In this document: positions 54,361-64,000 of the stretch, piece after piece
How the letters are laid out: each line of letters starts with the position of its first letter
How positions within the stretch are numbered: the stretch's first letter is position 1
Source of the DNA: Nocardia rhamnosiphila NBRC 108938
GTDB lineage: Bacteria; Actinomycetota; Actinomycetes; Mycobacteriales; Mycobacteriaceae
Assembly (NCBI RefSeq): GCF_000720425.1
Contig: NZ_JOAJ01000005.1
Coordinates: 1-64,000, forward strand
Length of the DNA: 64,000 nucleotides
Direction of reading: 5' to 3'
Program-made: the position numbers and the translations under genes
The notes under the pieces: model-generated
What the model was told of the DNA's origin: nothing
Seen by the model: the letters and a program-made list of their open reading frames with translations, nothing else
Database searches by the model: none

Positions 54361-54403
54361 CCTCACCTCGAACAGATATCGACCATCGACGATAGGAACG
54401 GAC

Positions 54404-55315
54404 ATGGCAACCGAGGGCATCTGCGCCGGACGGATCGTGATCATCACCGGCGCCGGCCGGGGTATCGGCCGGGCGCACGCCCTGGCCTTCGCCGCCGAGG
54501 GAGCGAAGGTCGTGGTGAACGATCTCGGCTCGACCCTCAGCGGTGAGTCGACCGCGGAAACCCCCGCCGAGCAGGTGGTCTCGGAGATCCGGGCGGCCGG
54601 CGGCGAGGCCGTGGCCAACGGCGACGACGTGGCGAGCTGGGAGGGCGCACAGCGGCTCATCCAGCAGGCCGTGGACACGTTCGGCGGCTTGGACGTCCTG
54701 GTCAACAATGCCGGATTCGTCCGCGACCGGATGCTGGTCAATCTCGCCGAGGACGAATGGGATTCGGTGGTCCGCGTCCACCTCAAGGGTCATTTCGCCA
54801 CCATGCGGCACGCGGCCGCGTACTGGCGCGCGGAATCCAAGGCGGGTCGTACGGTGGACGCCCGGATCATCAACACCAGCTCCGGCGCCGGTCTGCAGGG
54901 CAGTGTCGGCCAGGGGAACTACGGTGCCGCCAAGGCGGGTATCGCCGGTCTCACCCTGACCGCCGCGGCCGAATTCGGGCGGTACGGCGTCACGGTGAAC
55001 GCGATCGCCCCCTCGGCACGCACCCGGATGACCGAAACCGTCTTCGCTGACATGATGGCCGCACCCGATGACGGGTTCGACGCCATGGCGCCGGAGAACA
55101 TCTCACCGATCGTGGTGTGGCTGGGCAGCGCGGAATCGGCCGGTGTCACCGGCCGGATGTTCGAGGTCGAGGGCGGTCGCCTCGCCTTGGCGGAGGGCTG
55201 GCGCCACGGGGTGCCGGTCGACCGCGGCGCGCGGTGGAATCCGGCCGAACTCGGCACCGTGGTCTCGGAGCTGATCGCGAAAGGCGCGACCCCGGAACCC
55301 GTATACGGCGCGTAA
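54404..55315 (+). CDS. Short-chain dehydrogenase, Rv3548c-like
   Basis: 303 residues. IVIITGAGRGIGRAHALAFA and VVVNDLGS match the hydroxyacyl-CoA-dehydrogenase-like SDRs (HSD17B4 type). The active site is INTSSGAGLQGSVGQGNYGA then AKAGIAG. The C-terminal EGGRLALAEGWRHG is shared with Rv3548c. Probably NAD-dependent oxidation of a steroid-derived hydroxyacyl-CoA. 43 bp after the other SDR, with AGGAACGG site. Followed by a terminator hairpin. Confidence 0.87.
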   Translation: MATEGICAGRIVIITGAGRGIGRAHALAFAAEGAKVVVNDLGSTLSGESTAETPAEQVVSEIRAAGGEAVANGDDVASWEGAQRLIQQAVDTFGGLDVLVNNAGFVRDRMLVNLAEDEWDSVVRVHLKGHFATMRHAAAYWRAESKAGRTVDARIINTSSGAGLQGSVGQGNYGAAKAGIAGLTLTAAAEFGRYGVTVNAIAPSARTRMTETVFADMMAAPDDGFDAMAPENISPIVVWLGSAESAGVTGRMFEVEGGRLALAEGWRHGVPVDRGARWNPAELGTVVSELIAKGATPEPVYGA

Positions 55316-55330
55316 GGATTCACCACTGTT

Positions 55331-55377
55331 CGAACGGGCCCCTCCCGTCGTCGGCCGACGACGGGACGGGCCCGTTT
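55331..55377 (+). terminator. Intrinsic terminator after the SDR pair
   Basis: Long imperfect stem (AACGGGCCC…GTCGTC and its complement) around GGCC, ending GTTT; it closes the KstR2-controlled SDR operon. Confidence 0.75.
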
Positions 55378-55631
55378 CGATAGGAATGTCCGACTGTCCA
55401 GCTACTGGACCCCGCACCGGGGTGTTGTGATCTATTCCATGCTCTCCGGGGCGCTGTCCGCTGTGTACTGGCGCCCGAGCAGCGGATAGCCGGGACCGTT
55501 CGCTCCGTGTCGCCACTTCGTCATGCACCGGTGAGGGTGCTGGTTTACCATGGGCAACCATCTGTTCGTTCTACCCGGAAGGCGTCATCGCCGGGCGAAT
55601 CCGCACTATCGATCGAGGGGTTGACCGGCGC
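55378..55631. other. Intergenic region before the repeat protein
   Basis: About 250 bp with no gene. It should contain the promoter of the repeat-protein operon; no clear -35/-10 pair or palindrome is evident. Confidence 0.5.
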
Positions 55632-56966
55632 ATGGCCGTGGGGCGCATCAAGCGATTGCTTGCAGTAGCCGGAGCGGCCGGATGCCTGGGGCTGGTCGGC
55701 GGGCCGGCACTCGCTCAAGCGAATCCGGGCCGGGGGCCGATGACCGAACAGGGCCCCTCCGGCAGTGGCGGCGACGGCCTCGCCCCGCCGCTCCCGGGCG
55801 CGCAACCTCCCGAGGGCGGCCCGCTCGCCATACCGGGCAGCGAACCGGAGTCGGGCGATGAGACCGGAGAGCGAGCTTCGACCGAATCGGGCGCACCCAC
55901 CGGTCTCGGAATGGGTAGCAGTGCGCCGGTGCCGGATTCCGGTTCCGTTGGTAGCGGTGCGGATTCCGGTGACATCGCGCAGTGGCAGCCCCTGGGCATC
56001 CCCGGCCGGGTCCAGGAGCCGGAAGCGGTCGACACCGCCGAGCCGGCGCCGGACGCTGCTCCGCGACCGGATCCTGCGCCGGTTGCCGAACCTCTCGGCC
56101 CGGTGGGGTTGGGCACCGCTCTGGGTACCATTCTGGCCACCGGTTCGGCCGCCGTCGGTTCGGCCGCCGCGGCGCCCCTGGGGGTCACCGGCTCCGCCGC
56201 GCTCGGGGCCGGATCGGCAGTCCTCGGAACGGGTTCCGCCGCAGCGGGTTCGGCCGGACTCGGAGTGGGTGCGACCGGTTCCGCCGCACTGGGCAGCGGT
56301 TCGGCAGCGCTCGGTACCGGTTCGGCCGCGGTGGGTTCGGCCGGAGCCGGGGTACTGGGTACGGGATCCGCCGCGCTGGGTTCGGCGGGAGTCGGAGTGC
56401 TCGGCACCGGTTCGGCCGCGACGGGCTCGGCCGGGTCCGGGATACTCGGCACCGGTTCGGCCGGTGTGGGTTCGGCTGCCGTGGGCTCCGCGGCTACCGG
56501 GTCCGCTGCCGCCGGTTCGGCGGCGACCGGCTCCGCCGCGCTGGGTTCGGCCGGTGTGGGTTCCGCGGCCCCGCTGCTGCTCCTGCTGCTGCCGGCGCCC
56601 CCGGTTCCGGCGCCCCCGGTCGGGCCGCCACTGGCATTACCGGCGCCCGGCGGCGGTGCGGGTGCCGGTGCTCCGGCAATCGGTGTGGCCGTTCCGGTGC
56701 CCGCGGTCGCGCCGCCGGCCGTCCCCGCGGCGCCCGCTCCCGGTGGATCCGCGCCGTCGGTCGCCGCCGCGCCGCCGAATCATGCGGTGCGTCCGACGAA
56801 CGCCGAGGGTCTGCTGCCCGAACCCAAGGTCCTGTCGGTGATCGGCGGGCTGATCGCCTTGGCCATCGCCGGCGGCGGTTCGGCCGTGATGAGCTATCAC
56901 AGCGCCGCACAGGCACAGGCGCGGGTCGATGCCGCGCGGGCCGAATTCTTCGGAACGGGTGCGTGA
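55632..56966 (+). CDS. Secreted/surface Gly-Ser-Ala repeat protein
   Basis: 444 residues. Signal peptide 1-30 (ALAQANPG cleavage region). Residues 31-165 are a Pro/Glu/Ser/Asp-rich linker. Residues about 168-313 are repeats of GSAA/GSAG (for example LGTGSAALGSAGVGV), with three near-exact 15-residue units at 239-283. A Leu6 run and a Pro/Ala/Val-rich stretch follow. Residues about 400-421 form a membrane helix (VIGGLIALAIAGGGSAVM), with a short amphipathic tail. Likely tethered outside the membrane. Function unknown. First gene of a three-gene set. Confidence 0.8.
   Translation: MAVGRIKRLLAVAGAAGCLGLVGGPALAQANPGRGPMTEQGPSGSGGDGLAPPLPGAQPPEGGPLAIPGSEPESGDETGERASTESGAPTGLGMGSSAPVPDSGSVGSGADSGDIAQWQPLGIPGRVQEPEAVDTAEPAPDAAPRPDPAPVAEPLGPVGLGTALGTILATGSAAVGSAAAAPLGVTGSAALGAGSAVLGTGSAAAGSAGLGVGATGSAALGSGSAALGTGSAAVGSAGAGVLGTGSAALGSAGVGVLGTGSAATGSAGSGILGTGSAGVGSAAVGSAATGSAAAGSAATGSAALGSAGVGSAAPLLLLLLPAPPVPAPPVGPPLALPAPGGGAGAGAPAIGVAVPVPAVAPPAVPAAPAPGGSAPSVAAAPPNHAVRPTNAEGLLPEPKVLSVIGGLIALAIAGGGSAVMSYHSAAQAQARVDAARAEFFGTGA
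56139..56571 (+). repeat. GSA-coding tandem repeat array
   Basis: The DNA encodes a 15- to 45-bp periodic array of GGTTCGGCC/GGCTCCGCC-like units. Three consecutive 45-bp units (about 56346-56480) are the clearest copies. This type of array is prone to copy-number change. Confidence 0.75.
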
Positions 56967-56971
56967 TCGCG

Positions 56972-57484
56972 ATGACGCAGAGCCGGACACAGAGCGCCCG
57001 GGCCTATCGGCGGGTCGCCGCCGCGGTCGACGCGGTGTGCGCGATCGCCGCCGATGCCGACGCCACCACCCTCGATGAAGTGGTGGACGCGGTGGCCGCC
57101 GAGCGGGGCCGACCGATCGAAATCGCCGATGCCGACCTCGGTCCCGGCGTCTGCGGCCAGCGTCGCTACTACCCGACCAAGGACATCATCGTGCTCGCCA
57201 GTGCGCTGCCGAGCCGGGACCATACGCTGGCCCACGAACTGGGGCATATCGTCTTCGATCACGAGGGCGCCCCGGCCCCCGAGGTGACACTGGAGGTGAG
57301 CGACGAGCTCATCGCCTACATGCTGAGTCAGCGCGCCCATCAGACCGCACTCGAGGACGGCGAGGACGATCAGTCCGAATGGGAGGCCGAAACTTTCGCC
57401 GCCATGCTGATGACGCGGCTGCGCGTGTTCAACAGCCGGGGCGCGGGCGTCTCGGTCCTTCGATTCGATGAGGCTCTGGGATGA
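56972..57484 (+). CDS. ImmA/IrrE-type zinc metallopeptidase
   Basis: 170 residues. The zinc-binding HELGH motif is at residues 88-92 and the third ligand Glu lies in EWEAETFA at about 138-140. YYPTKDIIVLASALPSRDHT before it is typical. ImmA/IrrE peptidases usually cleave a transcription repressor of the XRE/DdrO class. A GTG at 56963 overlapping the upstream stop is an alternative start. Coupled downstream to a membrane protein (ATGA). An EspR-like HTH gene sits convergent 1.25 kb away. Confidence 0.88.
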   Translation: MTQSRTQSARAYRRVAAAVDAVCAIAADADATTLDEVVDAVAAERGRPIEIADADLGPGVCGQRRYYPTKDIIVLASALPSRDHTLAHELGHIVFDHEGAPAPEVTLEVSDELIAYMLSQRAHQTALEDGEDDQSEWEAETFAAMLMTRLRVFNSRGAGVSVLRFDEALG

Positions 57485-58503
57485 CGTTCTGGTTGACCGC
57501 CCTGATCGTCTGGGTCGCCGCGGGCGCACGGGTGGGACGGGTACTCGTCAAGCCCGCGACCACCGCGCGGGTGGCGATAGTGATGGCCGTTTCGGCGGTC
57601 GCGCTGGCCTGTACCGCCGCGGTGCCCGATGTGGCATTGGCCGTCGACAACTTACTGCCCGGCGGATTGCCGGCGGGCCGGCTGTCGGAAGGGCTGGTGG
57701 TCTCCGCCTGGCTGCTCTTCGCTGCCGCGACCTCGGTGGTCGCCTCGGCGGCCTGGCCGGTGGTTTCGCGACGTAATCTGCGCCAGATCGCCGGGGGCAT
57801 ATACGGAACCGGGCTCTGCGCCGTCGCCGGCACCCTCAGCGCATCGTTCACCGCGGGGTGGGTGGTCACCGCGGCGGCCGGTGCCTTCATCGTGGTGACC
57901 GGTCTGCGCAACCTGAGCTGGACTGCGCTCGGCCGGGGTATCGCCGTCTACGTGACGGGGACCGCGCTGGTGGTCGCGCTGGCCGTCGGGCAGGTACAGC
58001 GGGGGCTCACCGGAGCTACCCGTTCCGGGCCGGGCGAGCCGGCCTGGGCCTGGCCGCTCTGGCAGCTGGCCGCATTGCTCGTCGCTTTCGGCGCGGTGTG
58101 GATCGTGGTGGAAATGTGGGTGCGGGCACGGTTGTTGTTGCGCCGGGTGCAGACGTTGCACAAAGTCCTGGTCGAACGCTTTCCGGAGGTCGTTCAGGAG
58201 GAGACCGGGACATCGACCCAGCTCAAGGCGTCGGATCGGGTCGCGCAAATCATGGATGCGCTGTATCTGCAGTCGGGCGGCGGTGTCGAGATCGCGGCTG
58301 CCGGGGAGCCTTCCGCCGCGGTGTCCGCCCGTGCGGAACGGGTGGCGCAGTGGGCCCGGAATCCGCTGGGCCGGGCCGTGGTGGACTCCCGCTGGATCGC
58401 ACCGCCGGAGGGCATCAGCCCGCGCGGATGGGTGCAGGCGATCGCCGCGGCGTTCGATGCGCAGCCGGAACCGACCGAGCGACCGACGGTCACGGTTACG
58501 TAG
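57481..58503 (+). CDS. Polytopic membrane protein, MAB_1171c-like
   Basis: 340 residues with about seven membrane helices in the first 230 residues (for example MTFWLTALIVWVAAGARVGR, AWLLFAAATSVVASAAWPVV, VVTAAAGAFIVVTGL), then a cytoplasmic helical tail. It resembles the actinobacterial putative transporter family often encoded beside ImmA/IrrE and HTH genes. Start overlaps the peptidase stop (ATGA). Substrate unknown. Confidence 0.78.
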   Translation: MTFWLTALIVWVAAGARVGRVLVKPATTARVAIVMAVSAVALACTAAVPDVALAVDNLLPGGLPAGRLSEGLVVSAWLLFAAATSVVASAAWPVVSRRNLRQIAGGIYGTGLCAVAGTLSASFTAGWVVTAAAGAFIVVTGLRNLSWTALGRGIAVYVTGTALVVALAVGQVQRGLTGATRSGPGEPAWAWPLWQLAALLVAFGAVWIVVEMWVRARLLLRRVQTLHKVLVERFPEVVQEETGTSTQLKASDRVAQIMDALYLQSGGGVEIAAAGEPSAAVSARAERVAQWARNPLGRAVVDSRWIAPPEGISPRGWVQAIAAAFDAQPEPTERPTVTVT

Positions 58504-58685
58504 TTGCCCGAGGTATGCGGTACGCCCGTTACGTCACTGTGATTATCCCCGGCGAGGCCCAGTAATCGTGCCGAGCGGTCGGTCTGCATTCTTCCGTGCC
58601 GCGGAACTTCGGGCGCACCGAGAGCCTCGCCGAAGGAATTTTTCCCGTCCACGGGAACATCGTGCGGGGATTTCCGGGGCACAGG

Positions 58686-58729
58686 CGTCGGCGCGGTGCG
58701 ACCCCGATGGGGATCGCGCCGCGCCGACG
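58686..58729. terminator. Hairpin between convergent genes
   Basis: Near-perfect stem of about 20 bp (CGTCGGCGCGG… and complement) around GAT, directly downstream of the EspR-like gene and convergent with the membrane-protein gene. Confidence 0.6.
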
Positions 58730-58736
58730 GGGTCTG

Positions 58737-59153
58737 CTATTCGGTGCCGTCCGGCGGAATTTCGGGCAAGCCTTCGCTCGCGCGCAGTTTTTCCGCCATG
58801 GAGGTGAGCAGGTTCTGCGACTCCTCCGACAGGTCGAAGGCCCGGCTGGACAGCCGCCGCAGACCGTAACCCTGTAGCTGCGATAGAAGTTCCAGGTCGT
58901 GGTCGATCTTCGCGGCGTAGATGTCGTTGAAGAAGTAGTCGGGCTTCACCTTGAAGAACTTCGCCAGCGCCGCAACCGTCTCGTCGGAAGGATTCGTACG
59001 CTGGCCCGACCGTAACTGCGACAGATACGGTTTGGAGATCGGATGACCGGATGCCGTCAGGGCGGCCGCTACCTCTGCATTGGTATGCGGCTTTCGCCCC
59101 GGGGGATGCACGGTTTCGAACAGCTTGTTCAGCCGCGCCGCGAAATCAGCCAT
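58737..59153 (-). CDS. EspR-like XRE family regulator
   Basis: 138 residues. FAARLNKLFETVHPPGRKPH, then SKPYLSQLRSGQRTNPSDET and AALAKFFKVKPDYFF is almost diagnostic of EspR, the mycobacterial nucleoid-associated regulator of ESX-1 and PDIM genes; it has the HTH at about 25-60 and a C-terminal dimerisation helix. ATG 59153 was preferred over GTG 59177 for family fit. Convergent with the ImmA operon. The promoter region (59154-59220) is A/T-rich. Confidence 0.85.
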   Translation of the reverse strand: MADFAARLNKLFETVHPPGRKPHTNAEVAAALTASGHPISKPYLSQLRSGQRTNPSDETVAALAKFFKVKPDYFFNDIYAAKIDHDLELLSQLQGYGLRRLSSRAFDLSEESQNLLTSMAEKLRASEGLPEIPPDGTE

Positions 59154-59510
59154 TGTGAGCCGCCCAATTCCCTTCACTGTACTAACAGACGTTATCTCGG
59201 ATACCTATCATTGATATTAGCGGCTCAGTAACTGAAAACCTACGCCTGAATCAGGATTTCCTTGAAGCTTCCAGGCGCATATCAGGGGAAGTGGACCGCG
59301 GTACCGCGTTTGCGGGTTGCCCGCACCGGACTTGTGGACCTCTGATACGGCCAGGTAGCCGCCCGTCGCGGGGGTCTTCCCGGGCGGGCGGCCAGTAGCC
59401 TCTGGATAGCTGGTATCCCTTCCGGAGCTGTGCCGAAGCCATTGTGTGGCGTACGACACGTCTACCGAAAACTGAGATGAACGTTCAACCTACCGGCTGA
59501 ATTTTGTGAA

Positions 59511-59560
59511 GGACACTGGGCCCGTACGGGTCCGACTGTGGTCCGTACGGGCCGATGTCC
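59511..59560 (-). terminator. Intrinsic terminator after fadA5
   Basis: Stem of 11 bp (GGCCCGTACGG / CCGTACGGGCC) extended by GGACA/TGTCC, lying 28-77 bp past the fadA5 stop; an A/T-rich stretch follows on the minus strand. Confidence 0.72.
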
Positions 59561-59587
59561 TGTCGCAATAGGGAATTGGAGGCGCCA

Positions 59588-62166
<2,579 letters not shown>

Positions 62167-62178
62167 CAACCTGCGCTT

Positions 62179-62215
62179 CTTCCGGCCCCGAGCACCAGGT
62201 GTTCGGGGCCGGAAG
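62179..62215 (+). terminator. Terminator hairpin after cyp125
   Basis: 18-bp near-perfect stem (CTTCCGGCCCCGAGCACC and complement), 12 bp past the stop codon. Confidence 0.7.
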
Positions 62216-62251
62216 TGTAAGTACGGGGTGATCCGCGAGTGGACTCCGGAC

Positions 62252-62294
62252 GAACCGAGCCCCGCACACCGGTGTGGTGTGCGGGGCTCGGTTC
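62252..62294. terminator. Second hairpin, 19-bp perfect stem
   Basis: Arms at 62252-62270 and 62276-62294 with GGTGT loop; no T-tract on the plus strand. Probably terminates the minus-strand KSI-like transcript, which ends at 62347. Confidence 0.7.
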
Positions 62295-62346
62295 ATACCC
62301 CGGTGGTGAGGCGGCCGGGCCGGGAGGGAAACCGGCCGGCCACGAC

Positions 62347-62763
62347 TCAATCGACCGGTGTGGCTGTCGCCATGGCCCGCTCTACTTCCCAGAAAGCGCG
62401 CAGGGCGGCGATCTTGCCCGACTCGTCCACCTTGTAGGTGAAGACGCCTTCGGCGTCGATGCGATGCCCGCCGAGGGTGGTGCGGATCGTCCCGGTGAAG
62501 GCGACCTCCGCACCGCAGGCGAAGGAATCACCGAACAGGAACTCGATCGAATCCGTTCCCGCGATGGCCTTGTCCCAGAAGGCGCCGATGGCCTCCGGCC
62601 CCCGGTGTCCTTTGCCCTCGGGGTCGAAACCGGACGGTCCGACGGGATCTTCCACAATGCCGTCCACGGCGAACAACGCGAGCCAGGCGTCCTTGTCCCG
62701 GGCGCGCACGGCGGCCTGTGAGGCCAGACCGGCCGCGCGCGCGGGATGTTCCTCGCTGCTCAT
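62347..62763 (-). CDS. SnoaL/ketosteroid isomerase-like protein
   Basis: 138 residues, NTF2-like fold: RARDKDAWLALFAVDGIVED then PVGPSGFDPEGKGHRGPEAI and TGTIRTTLGGHRIDAEGVFT. The active-site Asp/Tyr of true ketosteroid isomerase is not certain. In steroid clusters such proteins are often delta5-delta4 isomerases or accessory proteins. ATG has AAAGGAACCA. 55 bp downstream of the F420-type gene on the same strand, so probably one operon. Confidence 0.85.
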   Translation of the reverse strand: MSSEEHPARAAGLASQAAVRARDKDAWLALFAVDGIVEDPVGPSGFDPEGKGHRGPEAIGAFWDKAIAGTDSIEFLFGDSFACGAEVAFTGTIRTTLGGHRIDAEGVFTYKVDESGKIAALRAFWEVERAMATATPVD

Positions 62764-62818
62764 TGGTTCCTTTCGGCAAAGCGGTGTGCCACCACTTTCG
62801 TGGCGGCACACGCGGAGG

Positions 62819-63700
62819 TCAGTTGATCGGGTTCTGGATGTACTCTTCGGCGAACTTGCGCAGCGCATCCTGCTTCGCGGCGAGTTCACCGTCGAATCCG
62901 ATACCGGCGGCCAGCCAGGGGATCACGATCGCATCGGTGACACCGGCGTCGTACTGCTCCTGGTAACCGTCGCGGCCGAACTTGTCGATGCAGACCGCCT
63001 GGATCTCGAACGGCACCTCGGCCCGCCCGTATTCGGCCCGCAACTCACCCAGCCGGGCAATGGTGGTCTGCAGATCGTCGAACTTCATCATGGCCGAGGT
63101 CCAGCCGTCCCCGACCTTCGCGGCGCGGCGCAGTGCCACCTCGGTGTGGCCACCGATGTAGAACGGGACCGGTTCGCTCGGTGCCGGGCTCATCTGCAGT
63201 TCGTCGAAATCGAAGAATTCGCCGTGGAATTCGACCATACCGCCCGCGAGAACCTTCTTGATGACCTCGATCATCTCGTCGACCCGGGCGCCGCGGCGCG
63301 CGTAGGGCACGCCGCACCACTCGAATTCCTCCGGCGCCCAGCCGATACCCACCCCGAACCCGAACCGGTTACCGGACAGATTCGCCACCGACCCGACCTG
63401 GCGGGCGAGTAGCAGCGGATTGCGGGACCCGAGTTTGAGCACATTGGTGTAGAAGCGCAGCCGGGTGGTCACCGCGGCCATGGCGGTCGCGGCGATGAGC
63501 GGATCCACCCACGGCGTGTCCGGACCCCAGAAACGGCTGCCGTCCGGGGTGTAGGGATACTTCGCCGCCTGGGATTTCATGTAGAACAGCGAATCCGGCA
63601 GGGCGATCGAGGTGAACCCGACCTCCTCGGCGGTCCGGGCGAGCGCGGGCAGCTGGTCCAGCGGGCTCAGCGCGATTCCGAGGCTGAACTGCAGGGTCAT
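62819..63700 (-). CDS. LLM-class F420-dependent oxidoreductase
   Basis: 293 residues, luciferase-like TIM barrel: SLGIALSPLDQLPALARTAE, GFGVGIGWAPEEFEWCGVPY, VPFYIGGHTEVALRRAAKVG. It resembles Rv3520c, an F420-type oxidoreductase in the mycobacterial cholesterol region. It probably uses F420 to oxidise or reduce a steroid-derived carbonyl. ATG start. First gene of a pair with the KSI-like gene. Confidence 0.87.
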   Translation of the reverse strand: MTLQFSLGIALSPLDQLPALARTAEEVGFTSIALPDSLFYMKSQAAKYPYTPDGSRFWGPDTPWVDPLIAATAMAAVTTRLRFYTNVLKLGSRNPLLLARQVGSVANLSGNRFGFGVGIGWAPEEFEWCGVPYARRGARVDEMIEVIKKVLAGGMVEFHGEFFDFDELQMSPAPSEPVPFYIGGHTEVALRRAAKVGDGWTSAMMKFDDLQTTIARLGELRAEYGRAEVPFEIQAVCIDKFGRDGYQEQYDAGVTDAIVIPWLAAGIGFDGELAAKQDALRKFAEEYIQNPIN

Positions 63701-63799
63701 CGGCGTTCCGCCTCGGAGACCCCACCGTTTACGGCGGCGAGGACAAGGCGGATGTGCCTATTGTGCAGCATGTCAGTGCCTTTCGCTAGGGTCGAAAGT
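63701..63799. other. Gap before tnpB
   Basis: About 100 bp without a gene, holding the promoter of the F420-type gene and possibly the left end of an IS200/IS605-like element; I see no clear terminal hairpin. Confidence 0.4.
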
Positions 63800-64000
63800 A
63801 TGGGCGAGGTGGTGCGGTATGTGTACAGACTTCGGCCTGGTCGCAGGGCCGAGGCCGCGTTGCTGGCCGAGTGGGGGCGGTGCCGATGGTTGTGGAACGA
63901 AGCTGTCCACCAACAGAAATCTGGGAACAAGCCGACGTTGGCGAAACTCGGGAAACTGCTCACGGGAGCACGAGCGAAGATGCCCTGGCTGCGGGAAGGA
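63800..64000 (+). mobile_element. TnpB (OrfB)-like protein, IS200/IS605 type, cut by window edge
   Basis: The visible N-terminus MGEVVRYVYRLRPGRRAEAA continues LLAEWGRCRWLWNEAVHQQK, the usual start of TnpB/OrfB family RNA-guided nucleases. The rest lies outside the window. An in-frame ATG at 63770 could add ten residues. No TnpA is visible on this side, so it may be a TnpB-only (IS1341-type) element. Lower GC and different codon use than its neighbours are consistent with transfer. Confidence 0.8.

Noticed and set aside
55982..56960. Alternative frames through the GSA-repeat gene
   Set aside because: They are Arg/Pro-rich by-products of the repeat; only the plus frame from 55632 has a signal peptide and a terminal membrane helix.
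59217..59459. Short minus-strand frames in the 59.2-59.5 kb gap
   Set aside because: Two overlapping frames with neutral codon use and no ribosome site; no family recognised.

Overview
The window is high-GC, densely packed DNA with frequent GTG starts, ATGA/GTGA stop-start overlaps and several apparently leaderless promoters. Gene content points to a mycolic-acid actinobacterium of the Nocardia/Rhodococcus type: a KstR/KstR2-controlled cholesterol catabolic cluster, an EspR-like regulator, a Ddn-like F420 nitroreductase and an F420-type luciferase-like oxidoreductase. All assignments come from reading the sequence and from recalled family signatures; no database search was run.

Left part (1-25 kb) is mostly accessory. 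It starts with a frameshifted methyltransferase cut by the window edge, a gene of unknown function, a small pyrophosphatase, an amidohydrolase-TetR operon with a perfect palindromic operator, a TipA-like MerR regulator with a textbook MerR promoter, a secreted lipase, and an ArsR-SRPBCC-DinB operon flanked by two palindromes. Then comes the first steroid block: kstD with an Rv3538-like MaoC hydratase, and divergently a second KstD-type flavoprotein. A YefM-YoeB pair, three tiny coupled ORFs, a TctABC tricarboxylate transporter with its CitA/CitB-like two-component system, a WYL regulator, an OYE-MerR pair, a lipoprotein, an HxlR regulator divergent from an imine-reductase-like enzyme, a thioesterase and a VapBC pair follow.

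The core (26-55 kb and 59.5-63.7 kb) is steroid catabolism. hsaA-D-C-B (A/B ring opening) is divergent from kshA, with KstR-type boxes between them. The C/D ring and HIP genes sit around three KstR2-type boxes: fadD3-echA-fadE31-fadE32-fadE33 divergent from fadE30-ipdF; kstR2-fadA6; and echA20-ipdA-ipdB-ipdC divergent from two SDR genes. Side-chain genes fadA5 and cyp125 are divergent with two KstR boxes, next to a ketosteroid-isomerase-like protein and an F420-type oxidoreductase. Together these cover side-chain oxidation (CYP125, FadA5, MaoC hydratase), ring opening (KstD, KshA, HsaABCD) and degradation of the last two rings (FadD3, FadE30-33, IpdABCF, EchA20, FadA6).

Two islands interrupt the steroid genes. 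At 44-50 kb are a P450-TetR pair, a MarR-MFS operon, a DUF427 protein, an HxlR regulator and an ABM-truncated haemoglobin fusion. At 55.6-59.2 kb are a secreted Gly-Ser-Ala repeat protein, an ImmA/IrrE metallopeptidase and a polytopic membrane protein, convergent with an EspR-like regulator; this is the least explained module in the window. The right edge cuts a TnpB-like gene of an IS200/IS605-type element.
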